Assembly (NCBI RefSeq): GCF_026624755.1
Contig: NZ_JAPMXC010000001.1
Coordinates: forward strand, 2,266,365 to 2,330,364
Length of the DNA stretch: 64,000 bases
Direction: 5' to 3'
Origin: Robbsia betulipollinis
GTDB lineage: Bacteria; Pseudomonadota; Gammaproteobacteria; Burkholderiales; Burkholderiaceae
The translations under genes and the position numbers were made by a program. Under the pieces are notes generated by a model that worked only from the letters and a program-made list of their open reading frames with translations, did no database searches and had not been told where the DNA came from. This document shows, piece after piece, positions 25,475 to 34,362 of this stretch; the first letter of the stretch is position 1; each line of letters opens with the position of its first letter.

Positions 25475-25570
25475 GTACGTCCAGGCAAGGCATCTTGCGT
25501 GATGGATATTGGCTGGGTGCAGGCGCGATGAAGCGCGAGATGGGGCGCCATTAGGTCCCCACTTATTTTC

Positions 25571-26940
25571 GTAAGCGTGGACCTATTTTCAGAGGCGCGA
25601 TGACGCGGGCGTTGAACCCATCAGCGTCCACGGCAGCAACGCATCGATCTGGTTAACCAGATGCTCGGCGATGCGTGTGAGCACCTCGCGCAGATACGCC
25701 TCGGGGTCCAGACCGTTGAGTTTGGCCGTGCCGATGAGGCTGTACATCGCCGCTGCCCGGTGGCCGCCGGCGTCCGAACCTGCGAACAGATAGTTTTTAC
25801 GTCCGAGCGCGACCGCGCGCCGGGCGCGTTCCACCGCATTGTTGTCGATTTCGGCACGGCCGTCGCGAGCGAACGTGTTCAGCGCCTCCCAGCGCTTCAA
25901 CGTGTACTGGATCGCCCCGGCAAGCGCGGACTTGCTCGACAGGGCCGGCAGCAAGCCCTGCAGCCAGGCATGCAGATCATGCAGCAGGGGTTGCGTGCGC
26001 TCGACGCGAGCGGCCAGGCGCTGGTCCGGCGGCTGGCCGCGTATCTCGGCTTCGATCGCGTAAAGTGCCGCGATCCGGCGCACCGCCTCGCCCGCTGTCG
26101 GGGACGGATGCGACTGCGTAATGTCGTGGAACTTGCGGCGCACGTGCGCCCAGCACGCGGCCGGCACGCGCGTGCCGTCGACGTAGAGCTTGTCGTAACC
26201 CGCGAAGCCATCGGCGTGGATGATGCCGTCGAACGCTTGCAAATGGTTTTGCGGATGTTCGCCCCGCCGATCCGGCGTGTACGCCATCCATACGGCGGCC
26301 GGTGCCGTGCTCCCACTAGGCCGCTCGTCACGTACGTAGGCCCAGAGGCGCCCCGTCGCGGTCTTGCCTCGTCCCGGTGCGAGCACGGGCACCGGCGTGT
26401 CGTCGGCATGCAGCATGGCCCCGGCCATCACGTAGCGCCGCAACGCGTCCACCAACGGCCGCAGCAAACGCGTCACGCCGCCGACCCACTCGGTAAGGGT
26501 CGAGCGCTCGATCTCCACGCCGCTTCGCGCGTGGATTTGCACCTGCCGGTAGAGGGGTAAACGATCGCTGTATTTGCTCACCACCACGTGGGCCAGGAGA
26601 CCGGGGCCGGCGAGGCCACGGGCGATGGGCCGCGATGGTGCGCTCGCCTGTGCCAGCGTCTGGCAACAGGCGCAGCTGAGTTTGCGCCGTACATGACGGA
26701 TCACCCGGAAGCTGGCCGGCACGTATTCGAGTTGCTCGGCGACATCCTCGCCGATGGCTTTAAGCATACCGCCACAGTCCGGACACTGATCGTGCGGAGG
26801 CGCGTGATCGATCGTCTCGCGCGGCAGCTGCTCGGGCAGGGGCTTGCGCGTGCGTTGGGTCCGCTCGCGGGCCTCGGGCGTTTGGGGCGGCGGATCTCCA
26901 CCCTTGTCGAGCAGCACCTCCTCGAGCTTGAGTGACGTTT
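25571..26940 (-). mobile_element. IS66-family element, remnant
   Basis: Holds only the large transposase frame; the small IS66 genes tnpA and tnpB are absent. The sequence gtaagcg at 25571 resembles the conserved tip of IS66 ends and is at the expected end beyond the tnpC stop. The other side stops abruptly near 26940, inside what should be the N-terminal coding part, so the element is cut there. Confidence 0.7.
25589..26917 (-). pseudogene. IS66 transposase TnpC, N-terminally truncated
   Basis: 442 codons against the usual 510 or more. Kept parts: the zinc-ribbon-like [20 protein letters not shown], the ADDTPVPV start of the DDE domain, [43 protein letters not shown] and the C-terminal IS66 segment ([18 protein letters not shown]). 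Missing: the N-terminal coiled coil. The open frame runs upstream only to a TAA near 26943, reading [12 protein letters not shown], so the gene body begins within the protein. Catalytic residues look present, but without its N-terminus and TnpA/TnpB the element is probably immobile. Confidence 0.8.
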
Positions 26941-27127
26941 ACCATGAAATCAAATGGCGCGCGGGTGGATGGGTTGAGCTAGCAACAATTGAGCACTGCC
27001 ACCAAGGGCGGTATGGCCGATTGGGAAAAGGTATCTGTATGATGTTAATTTTTTTGAATCATCGACCGACGCCGGATACTTTCGACCATTCCTGCCGGGC
27101 TCGCGACTCCATTTAGGCAGAGTTTTC

Positions 27128-28801
27128 GTGCAAATCATCGTCCCTATGTCCGGCTTCGGCGAACGCTTTCGTCGCGCCGGGTACAGCGTTCCCAAGCCGC
27201 TCATTCCGATAGACGGCAAGCCGATCATCGCTCATGTGATCGACATGTTCCCGGGCGAGCAGGACTTCATCTTCATCTGCAATCGGGACCACCTGGACAA
27301 TCCTGATTATGGAATGAGGGAAATACTTCAACGGTATTGTCCATCGGGCAGGATCGTCGGCATCGCACCGCATAAACTCGGTCCGGTGCATGCCGTTCGC
27401 CAGGTGCTGGATCTGGTCGATCCCCAGCAGCCGACAGTCGTGAACTACTGCGATTTCACCTGTTTTTGGGATTGGCAGGATTTCAAGGACTTCGTGGCCG
27501 CCACCGGTTGTGCCGGCGCGATCCCCGCATATAAGGGTTTTCACCCGCACAGCCTGGGCAGCACCAACTACGCCTATCTTCGGGAGACCGGAGGATGGGT
27601 GGACGACATCCAGGAAAAGCAGCCCTACACGAACGACCGGATGAACGAGTTCGCGTCCAGCGGCACCTACTACTTTGCGTCCGGGCGCATCATGGCCGAT
27701 GCATTTCAGGCCACGATGGCGCAGCAGTTGAACGTGGCCGGGGAGTACTATGTCAGCCTGTCCTACAAGCCGATGCTCGCGGTGAATCTGCCCGTGGCGG
27801 TTTATCCGTTGCAGCACTTCATGCAGTGGGGCACGCCCGACGACGTCGCGGAATTCACCGGATGGTCGCTGGCATTCAAACGACTGATTGCCAGCGAAGC
27901 GGACGCATCCGCCAGCAACGAAGCGGTCGTCATGCCGATGGCGGGCCTGGGGCAGCGGTTCGCGCAGCAGGGCTATACCCTGGCGAAGCCGCTGATTCCC
28001 GTATCCGGCAAGCCGATGGTCGCGCAAGCGGTGCACGATCTGCCCGCCGCCGCGCAGCACGCGTTCGTGCTGCGCGGCGACATGGCCGGGCACGAGGACA
28101 TCACGCAGCAACTGTTGCCGCTCTATCCCCATGCAGTGATCAGCACGATTCCCGCCGTCACCGAAGGGCAGGCCTGCACCGCGTTGCTGGGCGTGGATGC
28201 GCTCGAGGAACGTGACGGTCCGCTCTCCGGTGCGCTGACCTTCGGCGCCTGCGACAACGGCGTTCTCTATGACGCCGCGGCGTTGCAGGGCCTGCTGGAC
28301 GACCCGACGGTGGACGTGATCGTATGGGGCGTTCGCGGGCACGCGAATGCGGTGCGCCGTCCCGCGATGTTCGGGTGGATCGACGCGCAGGACGGCGTCA
28401 TCCGTCATATCTCCGTCAAGACGCCGCTCGACGCGCCTGCCAGCGATCCCATCGTCATCGGCACTTTCACGTTCCGGCGCGCCGCGGATTTCCGCCGGGC
28501 GCTTGCCCGCCTCATCGCGCGCGATGGCCGGATCGGCGGCGAGTTCTATCTGGACGCCTGCATCAACGACGCGATCGAACTGGGGCTGCAATGCCGGCTG
28601 TTCGAGGTCGATGCATTTCTGTCGTGGGGAACGCCGAATGATCTCCGGACCTTCACCTACTGGCAGTCGTGTTTTCATAAATGGGCGTCGCATCCGTATC
28701 GTCTCGAACGGGATGGCCGGGTTGCGGCAAGCGCCTTGCCAGAGCTTGAAAACGATTATGCCGCGCTGCGCCCCGAGCGGCCCGCGGCGCGCAAAGCATG
28801 A
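27128..28801 (+). CDS. Two-domain (tandem) sugar-phosphate nucleotidyltransferase-like protein
   Basis: 557 residues made of two nucleotidyltransferase domains in a row. Domain 1 (about 1-250) starts VPMSGFGERFRRAGYSVPKP; domain 2 (about 265-540) starts MPMAGLGQRFAQQGYTLAKP. Both keep the GxGxRF loop and the KPLIP lysine. Domain 1 has NYCDFTCFWDW and domain 2 FGACDNG at the place of the first metal-binding Asp. Both end with a WGTPxD motif (QWGTPDDVAEF, SWGTPNDLRTF). It starts with GTG and overlaps the next gene by ATGA. The nucleotide and the sugar or polyol phosphate cannot be told. First gene of a seven-gene coupled operon. Confidence 0.82.
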   Translation: MQIIVPMSGFGERFRRAGYSVPKPLIPIDGKPIIAHVIDMFPGEQDFIFICNRDHLDNPDYGMREILQRYCPSGRIVGIAPHKLGPVHAVRQVLDLVDPQQPTVVNYCDFTCFWDWQDFKDFVAATGCAGAIPAYKGFHPHSLGSTNYAYLRETGGWVDDIQEKQPYTNDRMNEFASSGTYYFASGRIMADAFQATMAQQLNVAGEYYVSLSYKPMLAVNLPVAVYPLQHFMQWGTPDDVAEFTGWSLAFKRLIASEADASASNEAVVMPMAGLGQRFAQQGYTLAKPLIPVSGKPMVAQAVHDLPAAAQHAFVLRGDMAGHEDITQQLLPLYPHAVISTIPAVTEGQACTALLGVDALEERDGPLSGALTFGACDNGVLYDAAALQGLLDDPTVDVIVWGVRGHANAVRRPAMFGWIDAQDGVIRHISVKTPLDAPASDPIVIGTFTFRRAADFRRALARLIARDGRIGGEFYLDACINDAIELGLQCRLFEVDAFLSWGTPNDLRTFTYWQSCFHKWASHPYRLERDGRVAASALPELENDYAALRPERPAARKA

Positions 28802-29202
28802 TCGGTCGCGAAATCCGGATTTTCATTCTGGTCGGCATCGTGACGGTGCTGATCGATTTCACGGTCTACCGCGGCATCGTCTGGCTGTTCGGCTGGAATG
28901 CGAGTTATGCGAAGGGTTGCAGCTTTCTTGCGGGAACGGTCTTTTCCTATTTCGCCAACCGCGCGCTGACTTTCGGTCATGCCCGTTCCGCCAGCGGTAG
29001 CGGCTGGCGCTTCGGCCTGCTGTATGCGCTGACGCTGGGCGCGAACATTGTGGTCAATGCCGCTGTCCTGAAGATCCTGCGCGACGTGCACGGCGCCGTC
29101 GGCGTGGCGTTCGTTCTTGCGACCGGTACGTCGACCGTTCTCAATTTCATCGGCATGAAATGGTTCGTTTTCCGGACTGCCCGCCCGGAGGTGGTGCTGT
29201 GA
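28798..29202 (+). CDS. GtrA-family membrane protein
   Basis: 134 residues with four predicted membrane helices. GtrA-like proteins are thought to flip undecaprenyl-phosphate-linked sugars or to help a polyprenyl glycosyltransferase. The pattern FLVGxxTxxxDFxxY-like (FILVGIVTVLIDFTVYRG), FSYFANRALTF and the C-terminal NFIGMKWFVF are typical. It overlaps both neighbours by 4 bases. The next gene is a GT2 of the type that often pairs with GtrA. Confidence 0.87.
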   Translation: MIGREIRIFILVGIVTVLIDFTVYRGIVWLFGWNASYAKGCSFLAGTVFSYFANRALTFGHARSASGSGWRFGLLYALTLGANIVVNAAVLKILRDVHGAVGVAFVLATGTSTVLNFIGMKWFVFRTARPEVVL

Positions 29203-29897
29203 AGCTGTCGCTCGTGATTCCCTGCTACAACGAAGCGGCCAACTTGCCGCTGCTGCTGGAGCGCTGCGCGATCGTTGCCCGGTCCGCGGACGCCGAGGTC
29301 ATTCTCGTGGACAACGGCTCCACCGACGCCACGCCGGCGGTGCTCGCACAACTGCTCCCGCGCTATCCGGGCTGCCGGTCCGTGCGCGTGGAAAAGAACC
29401 AGGGCTATGGCTTCGGCATCCTGTCGGGCCTGCGCGCCGCGCACGGCGACGTTCTCGCGTGGACGCACGCGGACATGCAGACCGATCCGTTCGATGCGGT
29501 ACGGGGTCTTGAATTCTTCAGGCAGCATGGGCTGGATATCTTCGTGAAGGGGCACCGCCGGGGACGTCCCCTGGCGGATACGGTCTTCACGGTGGGCATG
29601 AGTGTTTTCGAAACGCTGCTGCTGCGTACCGGCCTGTATGACATCAATGCGCAGCCCACCATGTTCTCGAAACAGTTCTTCGCATCCTGGGATGCCGCGC
29701 CACACGACTTTTCACTCGATCTCTTCGCGTACTACCGGGCCCGGCTGGCGAAACTCGCGACCCACCGGTTTCCCGTCACGTTCGGCGAACGGGCGCACGG
29801 TGTTTCGCACTGGAACGTCAACTGGTCGGCCAAGCGAAAATTTATCGAAAGGACTGTGACCTTCAGTTTAGAATTGCGAAAAAATCTGAAAAAATGA
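29199..29897 (+). CDS. GT2 family glycosyltransferase (dolichyl/undecaprenyl-phosphate sugar synthase-like)
   Basis: 232 residues beginning at GTG 29199 (MKLSLVIPCYNEAANL), which overlaps the GtrA stop. GT-A features: VILVDNGSTDATP, GYGFGILSGLRAA and the metal site THADMQTDP. It lacks C-terminal membrane helices. The sequence around INAQPTMFSKQFF resembles polyprenyl-phosphate sugar synthases. With GtrA it would make and flip a lipid-linked sugar. The donor is unknown; it may be the product of the preceding nucleotidyltransferase. Confidence 0.85.
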   Translation: MKLSLVIPCYNEAANLPLLLERCAIVARSADAEVILVDNGSTDATPAVLAQLLPRYPGCRSVRVEKNQGYGFGILSGLRAAHGDVLAWTHADMQTDPFDAVRGLEFFRQHGLDIFVKGHRRGRPLADTVFTVGMSVFETLLLRTGLYDINAQPTMFSKQFFASWDAAPHDFSLDLFAYYRARLAKLATHRFPVTFGERAHGVSHWNVNWSAKRKFIERTVTFSLELRKNLKK

Positions 29898-30499
29898 AAC
29901 TGATCCGACATCGCCGCAATACGCTCGCCGAACTCGCTGAAACCGATACGCGCTACGGCGTCGAGGTCGATATCCGCAGTCAGGGCGACAGGCTCGTGAT
30001 GCACCATGATCCGTTCGCCGCGGGCGAGGGGTTCGACGAGTGGATTGCGCAATACCGCCATGGAACGCTGATCCTCAACGTCAAGGAAGAAGGTCTGGAA
30101 GCGCGTCTGATCGCATTGATGGCGGCCCATGGCATCGAGGACTATTTTTTCCTTGACCAATCCTTCCCCTTCATGATGCGCTGGGCGGAAGCGGCGAAAG
30201 GGCGGTGCGCGGTGCGCGTGTCCGAGTACGAATCGATCCAGACCGCATTGACGCTGGCCGGCAAGGTCGACTGGGTGTGGGTGGACTGTTTCACGAAGTT
30301 CCCGCTCGACGAACACGACGCGCAGCGCCTCACGCAGGCCGGTTTCCGGCTGTGTCTGGTTTCGCCCGAGTTGCAGGGGTGGGACGCGGATGCCGACATC
30401 CCCCTGCTGCGGCAGATCCTGCAGGCGCGCGGTATTCGTGCGGACGCGGTTTGCACGAAAAGGCCTGAATTGTGGGAGCTTTCTACGGGCAGGGAATGA
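29894..30499 (+). CDS. Glycerophosphodiester phosphodiesterase-like protein (short)
   Basis: 201 residues, shorter than usual GDPDs (240 or more). Motifs match the GDPD TIM barrel: the first His in LIRHRRNT, GVEVDIR (the ExD metal pair), LVMHHDPF (second His) and LNVKEEG. The usual HRG is HRR here. The substrate is not predictable. In this operon it could act on a phosphodiester-linked intermediate or on NDP-polyol. It overlaps the genes on both sides (ATGA). Confidence 0.72.
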   Translation: MKLIRHRRNTLAELAETDTRYGVEVDIRSQGDRLVMHHDPFAAGEGFDEWIAQYRHGTLILNVKEEGLEARLIALMAAHGIEDYFFLDQSFPFMMRWAEAAKGRCAVRVSEYESIQTALTLAGKVDWVWVDCFTKFPLDEHDAQRLTQAGFRLCLVSPELQGWDADADIPLLRQILQARGIRADAVCTKRPELWELSTGRE

Positions 30500-32553
30500 A
30501 AAAGCTTTTGCTGGATCCGTTGTTCCTCGCCGGTCTGTTGCTGCGGCTTGTGCTGATTGGTCTGGCGCTGCCCGCCGCGGCGATGCAGTGGTATGTCCCG
30601 TTCATGAACGTGAGCACCCATTCGTTCAGCACCGACCCCTGGACGGCCTGGTTGGCCAGCGGCGGCACGCCCATCGCCTTTCCCTACGGGTATGCGATGT
30701 GGCTGTGTTTCCTGCCGCTGACGCTGATATGCAAAGGCTTGGGCATGCCGCTGCTGTATGGCTATGCCGGCACCTTGCTGTGCGTCGATTTCATCATGCT
30801 GAATCTGCTCGGCAGGATGATTCCCGGGCGCGTCAGGCTGTTGCTCTCAGTGTACTGGTTTTCTCCGATCGTCATCGTCGCGACCTATCTGCTGGGTTTG
30901 AACGATCTGATCCCCGTCACGCTGCTGGTGCTGTCCCTGCATCATTTCCGGCGCCATCGGCTCGCCCTTTCCGGTTTCGTCTTCATCGCGGCGATTTCCG
31001 CGAAAGCGAGCATGGTGATCGCCCTGCCGTTCTTCATTATCTACTTCGCGCACAACCTCGCCTACCGGAGATTCCTGCCGCGCTTCGTGGCGGGTATCGC
31101 GCTTGGCGGCGTCCTGCTGCTGGTGCCGTATCTCGCCTTGTCGCATTCCGCGGTCATGATGCTGCTCAGCAATCCGGAGACCGGAAAAGTCTTTCGCCTG
31201 ACGATGGATCTGGGCCCCACTTTTTCGATTTACCTGGTGCCGCTGGTCTATATCCTGGTGCTGTATGCGGCGTGGCGCGTCAAGCGGATGAATTTCGATC
31301 TGTTCCAGGCGATGCTGGGATTGGGATTCATGGCGGTCGTGCTGATGACCCCGGCTTCTCCGGGCTGGTTCATCTGGTTGACGCCGCTGCTGCTGACCTA
31401 CCAGGCGATGGGCGACAGGGTGGCGACGATGCTCGCCTGGCTGTTTTCCATTCTCTACGTCATCAGCAGCATGCTCGAACTCGCCCCCGGCACGATCGTC
31501 GTCGGCGGGGTTTTCTTCGACGCGAGCCGTCTGCTGGCCGACCATTTCGGCAGGCGCTTCCCGTCGCTTTTCTATACGGCGATGGTGGCGATCGGCGCGG
31601 TTCTGGCCGTTCGCATCTGGCGGCAGACCGTCAGCCGCAACGATTTTTTCCGTCTCAGCCGCAAGCCGTTCGTCCTGGGCATCGCCGGTGATTCGGGCGC
31701 CGGAAAGGACACCTTCGCCGATGCGATCGAAGGCCTGTTCGGTCAGCATTCGGTCACCATGCTCACGGGCGACGACTATCACCTGTGGGACCGCCAACGG
31801 CCGATGTGGCAGGTGATGACGCATCTGAACCCAGTCGCCAACGACCTCGACCGGTTCGCCAGCGATCTGGTCTCGCTCATCGACGGCAAGCCGGTTCAGT
31901 CCACGCATTACGACCACCAGACAGGGCGGATGAGCCGTCCGCGTGCGATCCGCAGCAATGATTTCATCATCGCCAGCGGCCTGCATGCGCTCTATCTGCC
32001 CATCGCCCGGCGTTGCTACGATCTGAGCATCTATCTGGATATCGACGAAGACCTGCGCAGATACTTCAAGATGCGGCGCGACGTCACGGTGCGGGGCCAT
32101 AGCGTGGCGCAGGTCGAAGCGTCCTTCCTCCGGCGCGAGCCCGATGCGGCGCGTTTCATCCGGCCGCAGGCGCTGGAAGCCGATCTCATCCTGTCGCTCC
32201 AGCCCATTCATCCGCGCATGCTGGAAGACATCCGCGTCGAGCAGACGCTGCCGTTCAAGCTCGTCGTCCAGTCGCGGCACGGCCTCAGCTCGATATCGCT
32301 GACCCGGGCGCTGGTGGGCGTGTGCGGGCTGCACGTCGATGAAATTCCCGCGCGCGACGGTTCGCGCATCGCGTTCGCCATCGAGGGCGACACTTCCGCA
32401 GCGGATATCGAGATGGCGGCGCGCATGATCTGCCCGCGCATTTTCGAGTTTCTCGATACCGTGCCCGTCTGGCAGGATGGCATGATGGGGCTGATGCAAC
32501 TGGTGACGCTGTCACATATCAATCAGGCGTTGACGGAGCGGTTCATATGGTAA
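30496..32553 (+). CDS. Polytopic membrane protein fused to a uridine-kinase-like P-loop kinase
   Basis: 685 residues. About residues 1-385 hold ten or more hydrophobic helices with a GT-C-like layout (first loop contains STDPWTAW). A cytoplasmic kinase domain starts near 390: KPFVLGIAGDSGAGKDTFAD (Walker A), TGDDYHLWDR, then RRDVTVRGHS and FLRREPDAARFI, as in phosphoribulokinase/uridine kinase enzymes. I used ATG 30496, which overlaps the upstream stop; a GTG at 30472 is possible. Membrane-bound transfer joined to a small-molecule kinase is unusual. It overlaps the HAD gene by 7 bases. Confidence 0.78.
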   Translation: MKKLLLDPLFLAGLLLRLVLIGLALPAAAMQWYVPFMNVSTHSFSTDPWTAWLASGGTPIAFPYGYAMWLCFLPLTLICKGLGMPLLYGYAGTLLCVDFIMLNLLGRMIPGRVRLLLSVYWFSPIVIVATYLLGLNDLIPVTLLVLSLHHFRRHRLALSGFVFIAAISAKASMVIALPFFIIYFAHNLAYRRFLPRFVAGIALGGVLLLVPYLALSHSAVMMLLSNPETGKVFRLTMDLGPTFSIYLVPLVYILVLYAAWRVKRMNFDLFQAMLGLGFMAVVLMTPASPGWFIWLTPLLLTYQAMGDRVATMLAWLFSILYVISSMLELAPGTIVVGGVFFDASRLLADHFGRRFPSLFYTAMVAIGAVLAVRIWRQTVSRNDFFRLSRKPFVLGIAGDSGAGKDTFADAIEGLFGQHSVTMLTGDDYHLWDRQRPMWQVMTHLNPVANDLDRFASDLVSLIDGKPVQSTHYDHQTGRMSRPRAIRSNDFIIASGLHALYLPIARRCYDLSIYLDIDEDLRRYFKMRRDVTVRGHSVAQVEASFLRREPDAARFIRPQALEADLILSLQPIHPRMLEDIRVEQTLPFKLVVQSRHGLSSISLTRALVGVCGLHVDEIPARDGSRIAFAIEGDTSAADIEMAARMICPRIFEFLDTVPVWQDGMMGLMQLVTLSHINQALTERFIW

Positions 32554-33299
32554 AAATTTATCACCCGGGGAGGTTTGATCGCCTCCCGGACGCGATCCTG
32601 TTCGATACGGACAATACGCTTTATCCGTACGATCCGGCGCACGCGGTGGCCATGCAGGCCGTGCGGGAAAAGGTCGTCAGCCGTTTCAAGATCACGCCCG
32701 CCGTATTCGACAAGGCGTTTCACGAAGCGCGGCAGCAGATCAAGACGCGTCTTGCGCACACGGCGTCCTCTCACAGCCGCCTGCTGTATCTGCAAAGAAT
32801 GCTGGAGATCATGGGGCTGGGTTCCCAGGTCCTACTCGCGCTCGATTTCGAGCAAACCTACTGGCGTACCTTTCTGAGCAACGCGGTCCTGTTCGACGAA
32901 GTCAAGGATCTGCTGGACGATCTGCGCCTGCTGGGCGTCCCAACCGCGATCGTGACCGATCTCACCGCGCAGATCCAGTTTCGGAAAATCGTCTATTTCG
33001 GGCTGGATCACTATTTCGACTACATCGTGACGAGCGAGGAGGCGGGCTTCGACAAGCCGCACGGCGCGCCGTTTCATATCGCGCTGGAGAAGATTCGTCC
33101 GAAGGGCGATCTGATATGGATGATCGGGGACAATCCGATCAACGATATCCAGGGTGCCCGAAAGGAGATCAATGCGATCACGCTGCAGAAAATCCACGAA
33201 GGAACGCCACTGGGGATCGGCGAAAACGCGCCCGATGCGTCTTTTCGGGAATTCAAGGAACTCCGTCGGCTCATCGCCGATTTGCGGGGCGATAAATGA
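32547..33299 (+). CDS. HAD-superfamily hydrolase (phosphatase)
   Basis: 250 residues. HAD motif I is ILFDTDNTLYP (nucleophile and acid Asp), motif II is TAIVTDLTA, motif III lysine is in GFDKPHGAPF, and motif IV is IGDNPINDIQGA. A helical cap sits between motifs I and II. It most resembles small sugar-phosphate phosphatases. In the operon it probably removes phosphate from an aldolase product or an activated precursor; the substrate is unknown. It overlaps the kinase fusion and the aldolase. Confidence 0.83.
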   Translation: MVKIYHPGRFDRLPDAILFDTDNTLYPYDPAHAVAMQAVREKVVSRFKITPAVFDKAFHEARQQIKTRLAHTASSHSRLLYLQRMLEIMGLGSQVLLALDFEQTYWRTFLSNAVLFDEVKDLLDDLRLLGVPTAIVTDLTAQIQFRKIVYFGLDHYFDYIVTSEEAGFDKPHGAPFHIALEKIRPKGDLIWMIGDNPINDIQGARKEINAITLQKIHEGTPLGIGENAPDASFREFKELRRLIADLRGDK

Positions 33300-34327
33300 G
33301 CACGGCAATCAATGCGCTGGGGCGATCCGTCATCGAGTTCTGTGCCCGAATCGGCGCGGACCCGCTGCTCGTCCAGGGGGCGGGCGGTAATGTGTCCTGG
33401 AAACAGGACGATGCGCTGTGGATCAAGGCGTCGGGAAAATGGCTGGCGGAAGCGGACCGGGAAGAGATCTTCCTGCCCGTCGATCTCTCGCAGCTGCGGC
33501 ATGCGCTGGCAGAGGGCGACTACGCGGTGGCGCCGCAGACGCTGGTCAACGGTGCCTTGAAACCGTCGATCGAGACGCTGCTGCATGCGCTGATGCCGCA
33601 GCCGGTGGTGGCGCACCTGCATGCAGTCGAAGCGCTGGCCCATCTGGTCAGAATCGACGGGCTCGACGAGATTCGCGCCAAACTGGATCCATCGGTGCGG
33701 TGGGTTGCCACGGATTATCACAAGCCGGGCGCCGAACTGGCGCAGGCCGTGGCCCAGGCGCTGGCCCATGACGGCGCCGCTCCGGTGGTCTTTCTGGGGA
33801 ACCACGGGGTGGTCGTAGGGGCGGAGACGGTGGCGCAACTCGAGGAGATGCTGGGCCGGATCACCGCGTCCTTGCGTTGTCCGGTGTCGGCAAACGTCCT
33901 CGCCGACGCGGCAGGGCAGGGGATTTGCGCCGAAGCGCGCGCGGCGGGCTACGCACCGATCGACGATCGCATCGTGCAGGGGCTCGCGCTGGATGCGGGC
34001 TTGCTGGCCAGGGTCGAGCGCGACTGGGCGCTGTACCCGGATCACGTCGTCTTCCTGGGCGCGCAGGCGATCGTGCGCGACGGCCCGTGCGCATTCGCGG
34101 ACGTCCTCCCGGACGCCGGCGTCTTTCCCGAACTCGTTTTCGTGCGGCGTCACGGCGTCTTTGCCCACAGCGGTTTCAGCATCGCCAAACAGGTGCAGCT
34201 GCGCTGCTACGCGGATGTGCTCGTCAGGCAAGGCGAAACCGATGCACTGTACTCGTTGAGTCAGCAGGATATCGGCCAATTGCTCAACTGGGACGCGGAG
34301 CGTTATCGTATGACGCTGAACAAATAA
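33296..34327 (+). CDS. Class II aldolase/adducin family protein
   Basis: 343 residues. The N-terminal aldolase domain begins with the family opening LVQGAGGNVSWKQDDALWIKASGKWL. The zinc site is suggested by VVAHLHAVEALAH (two His) and LGNHGVVVGAETV (third His). The second half (from about 205) is less familiar and may be a partner domain. Members split or make ketose phosphates or epimerise them. The N-terminus, including SVIEFCARIG, is echoed in the remnant at 49334-49393. Last gene of the seven-gene coupled operon. Confidence 0.83.
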   Translation: MSTAINALGRSVIEFCARIGADPLLVQGAGGNVSWKQDDALWIKASGKWLAEADREEIFLPVDLSQLRHALAEGDYAVAPQTLVNGALKPSIETLLHALMPQPVVAHLHAVEALAHLVRIDGLDEIRAKLDPSVRWVATDYHKPGAELAQAVAQALAHDGAAPVVFLGNHGVVVGAETVAQLEEMLGRITASLRCPVSANVLADAAGQGICAEARAAGYAPIDDRIVQGLALDAGLLARVERDWALYPDHVVFLGAQAIVRDGPCAFADVLPDAGVFPELVFVRRHGVFAHSGFSIAKQVQLRCYADVLVRQGETDALYSLSQQDIGQLLNWDAERYRMTLNK

Positions 34328-34362
34328 GCGGTTCTAAGTGAAAAACGTAGTGGAATGGCCAA

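Larger units (their letters stand above)
24080..25480 (+). mobile_element. IS110-family element, IS1111 group (ends approximate)
   Basis: A single transposase gene is bracketed by a perfect 12-bp inverted repeat: atggacgccccc at 24089-24100 and gggggcgtccat at 25463-25474. Subterminal rather than terminal repeats, plus a long non-coding stretch after tnp, are features of the IS1111 group. Exact ends and any flanking target sequence cannot be fixed by eye because this group makes little or no target duplication. GC content is clearly lower than the surroundings. Confidence 0.85.

Noticed and set aside
25271-25531. 86-codon open frame after the IS110 transposase
   Set aside because: It runs through the right inverted repeat and has no protein-like pattern; the segment is better explained as the non-coding end of the element.
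27015-27060. Promoter before the nucleotidyltransferase gene (TATGAT at 27038)
   Set aside because: The -10-like box is good, but no -35-like box lies at an acceptable distance.
30847-32499. 550-codon minus-strand frame opposite the membrane-kinase gene
   Set aside because: Composition is shadow-like, and the plus-strand frame has a coherent membrane/kinase architecture preserved in a remnant copy.
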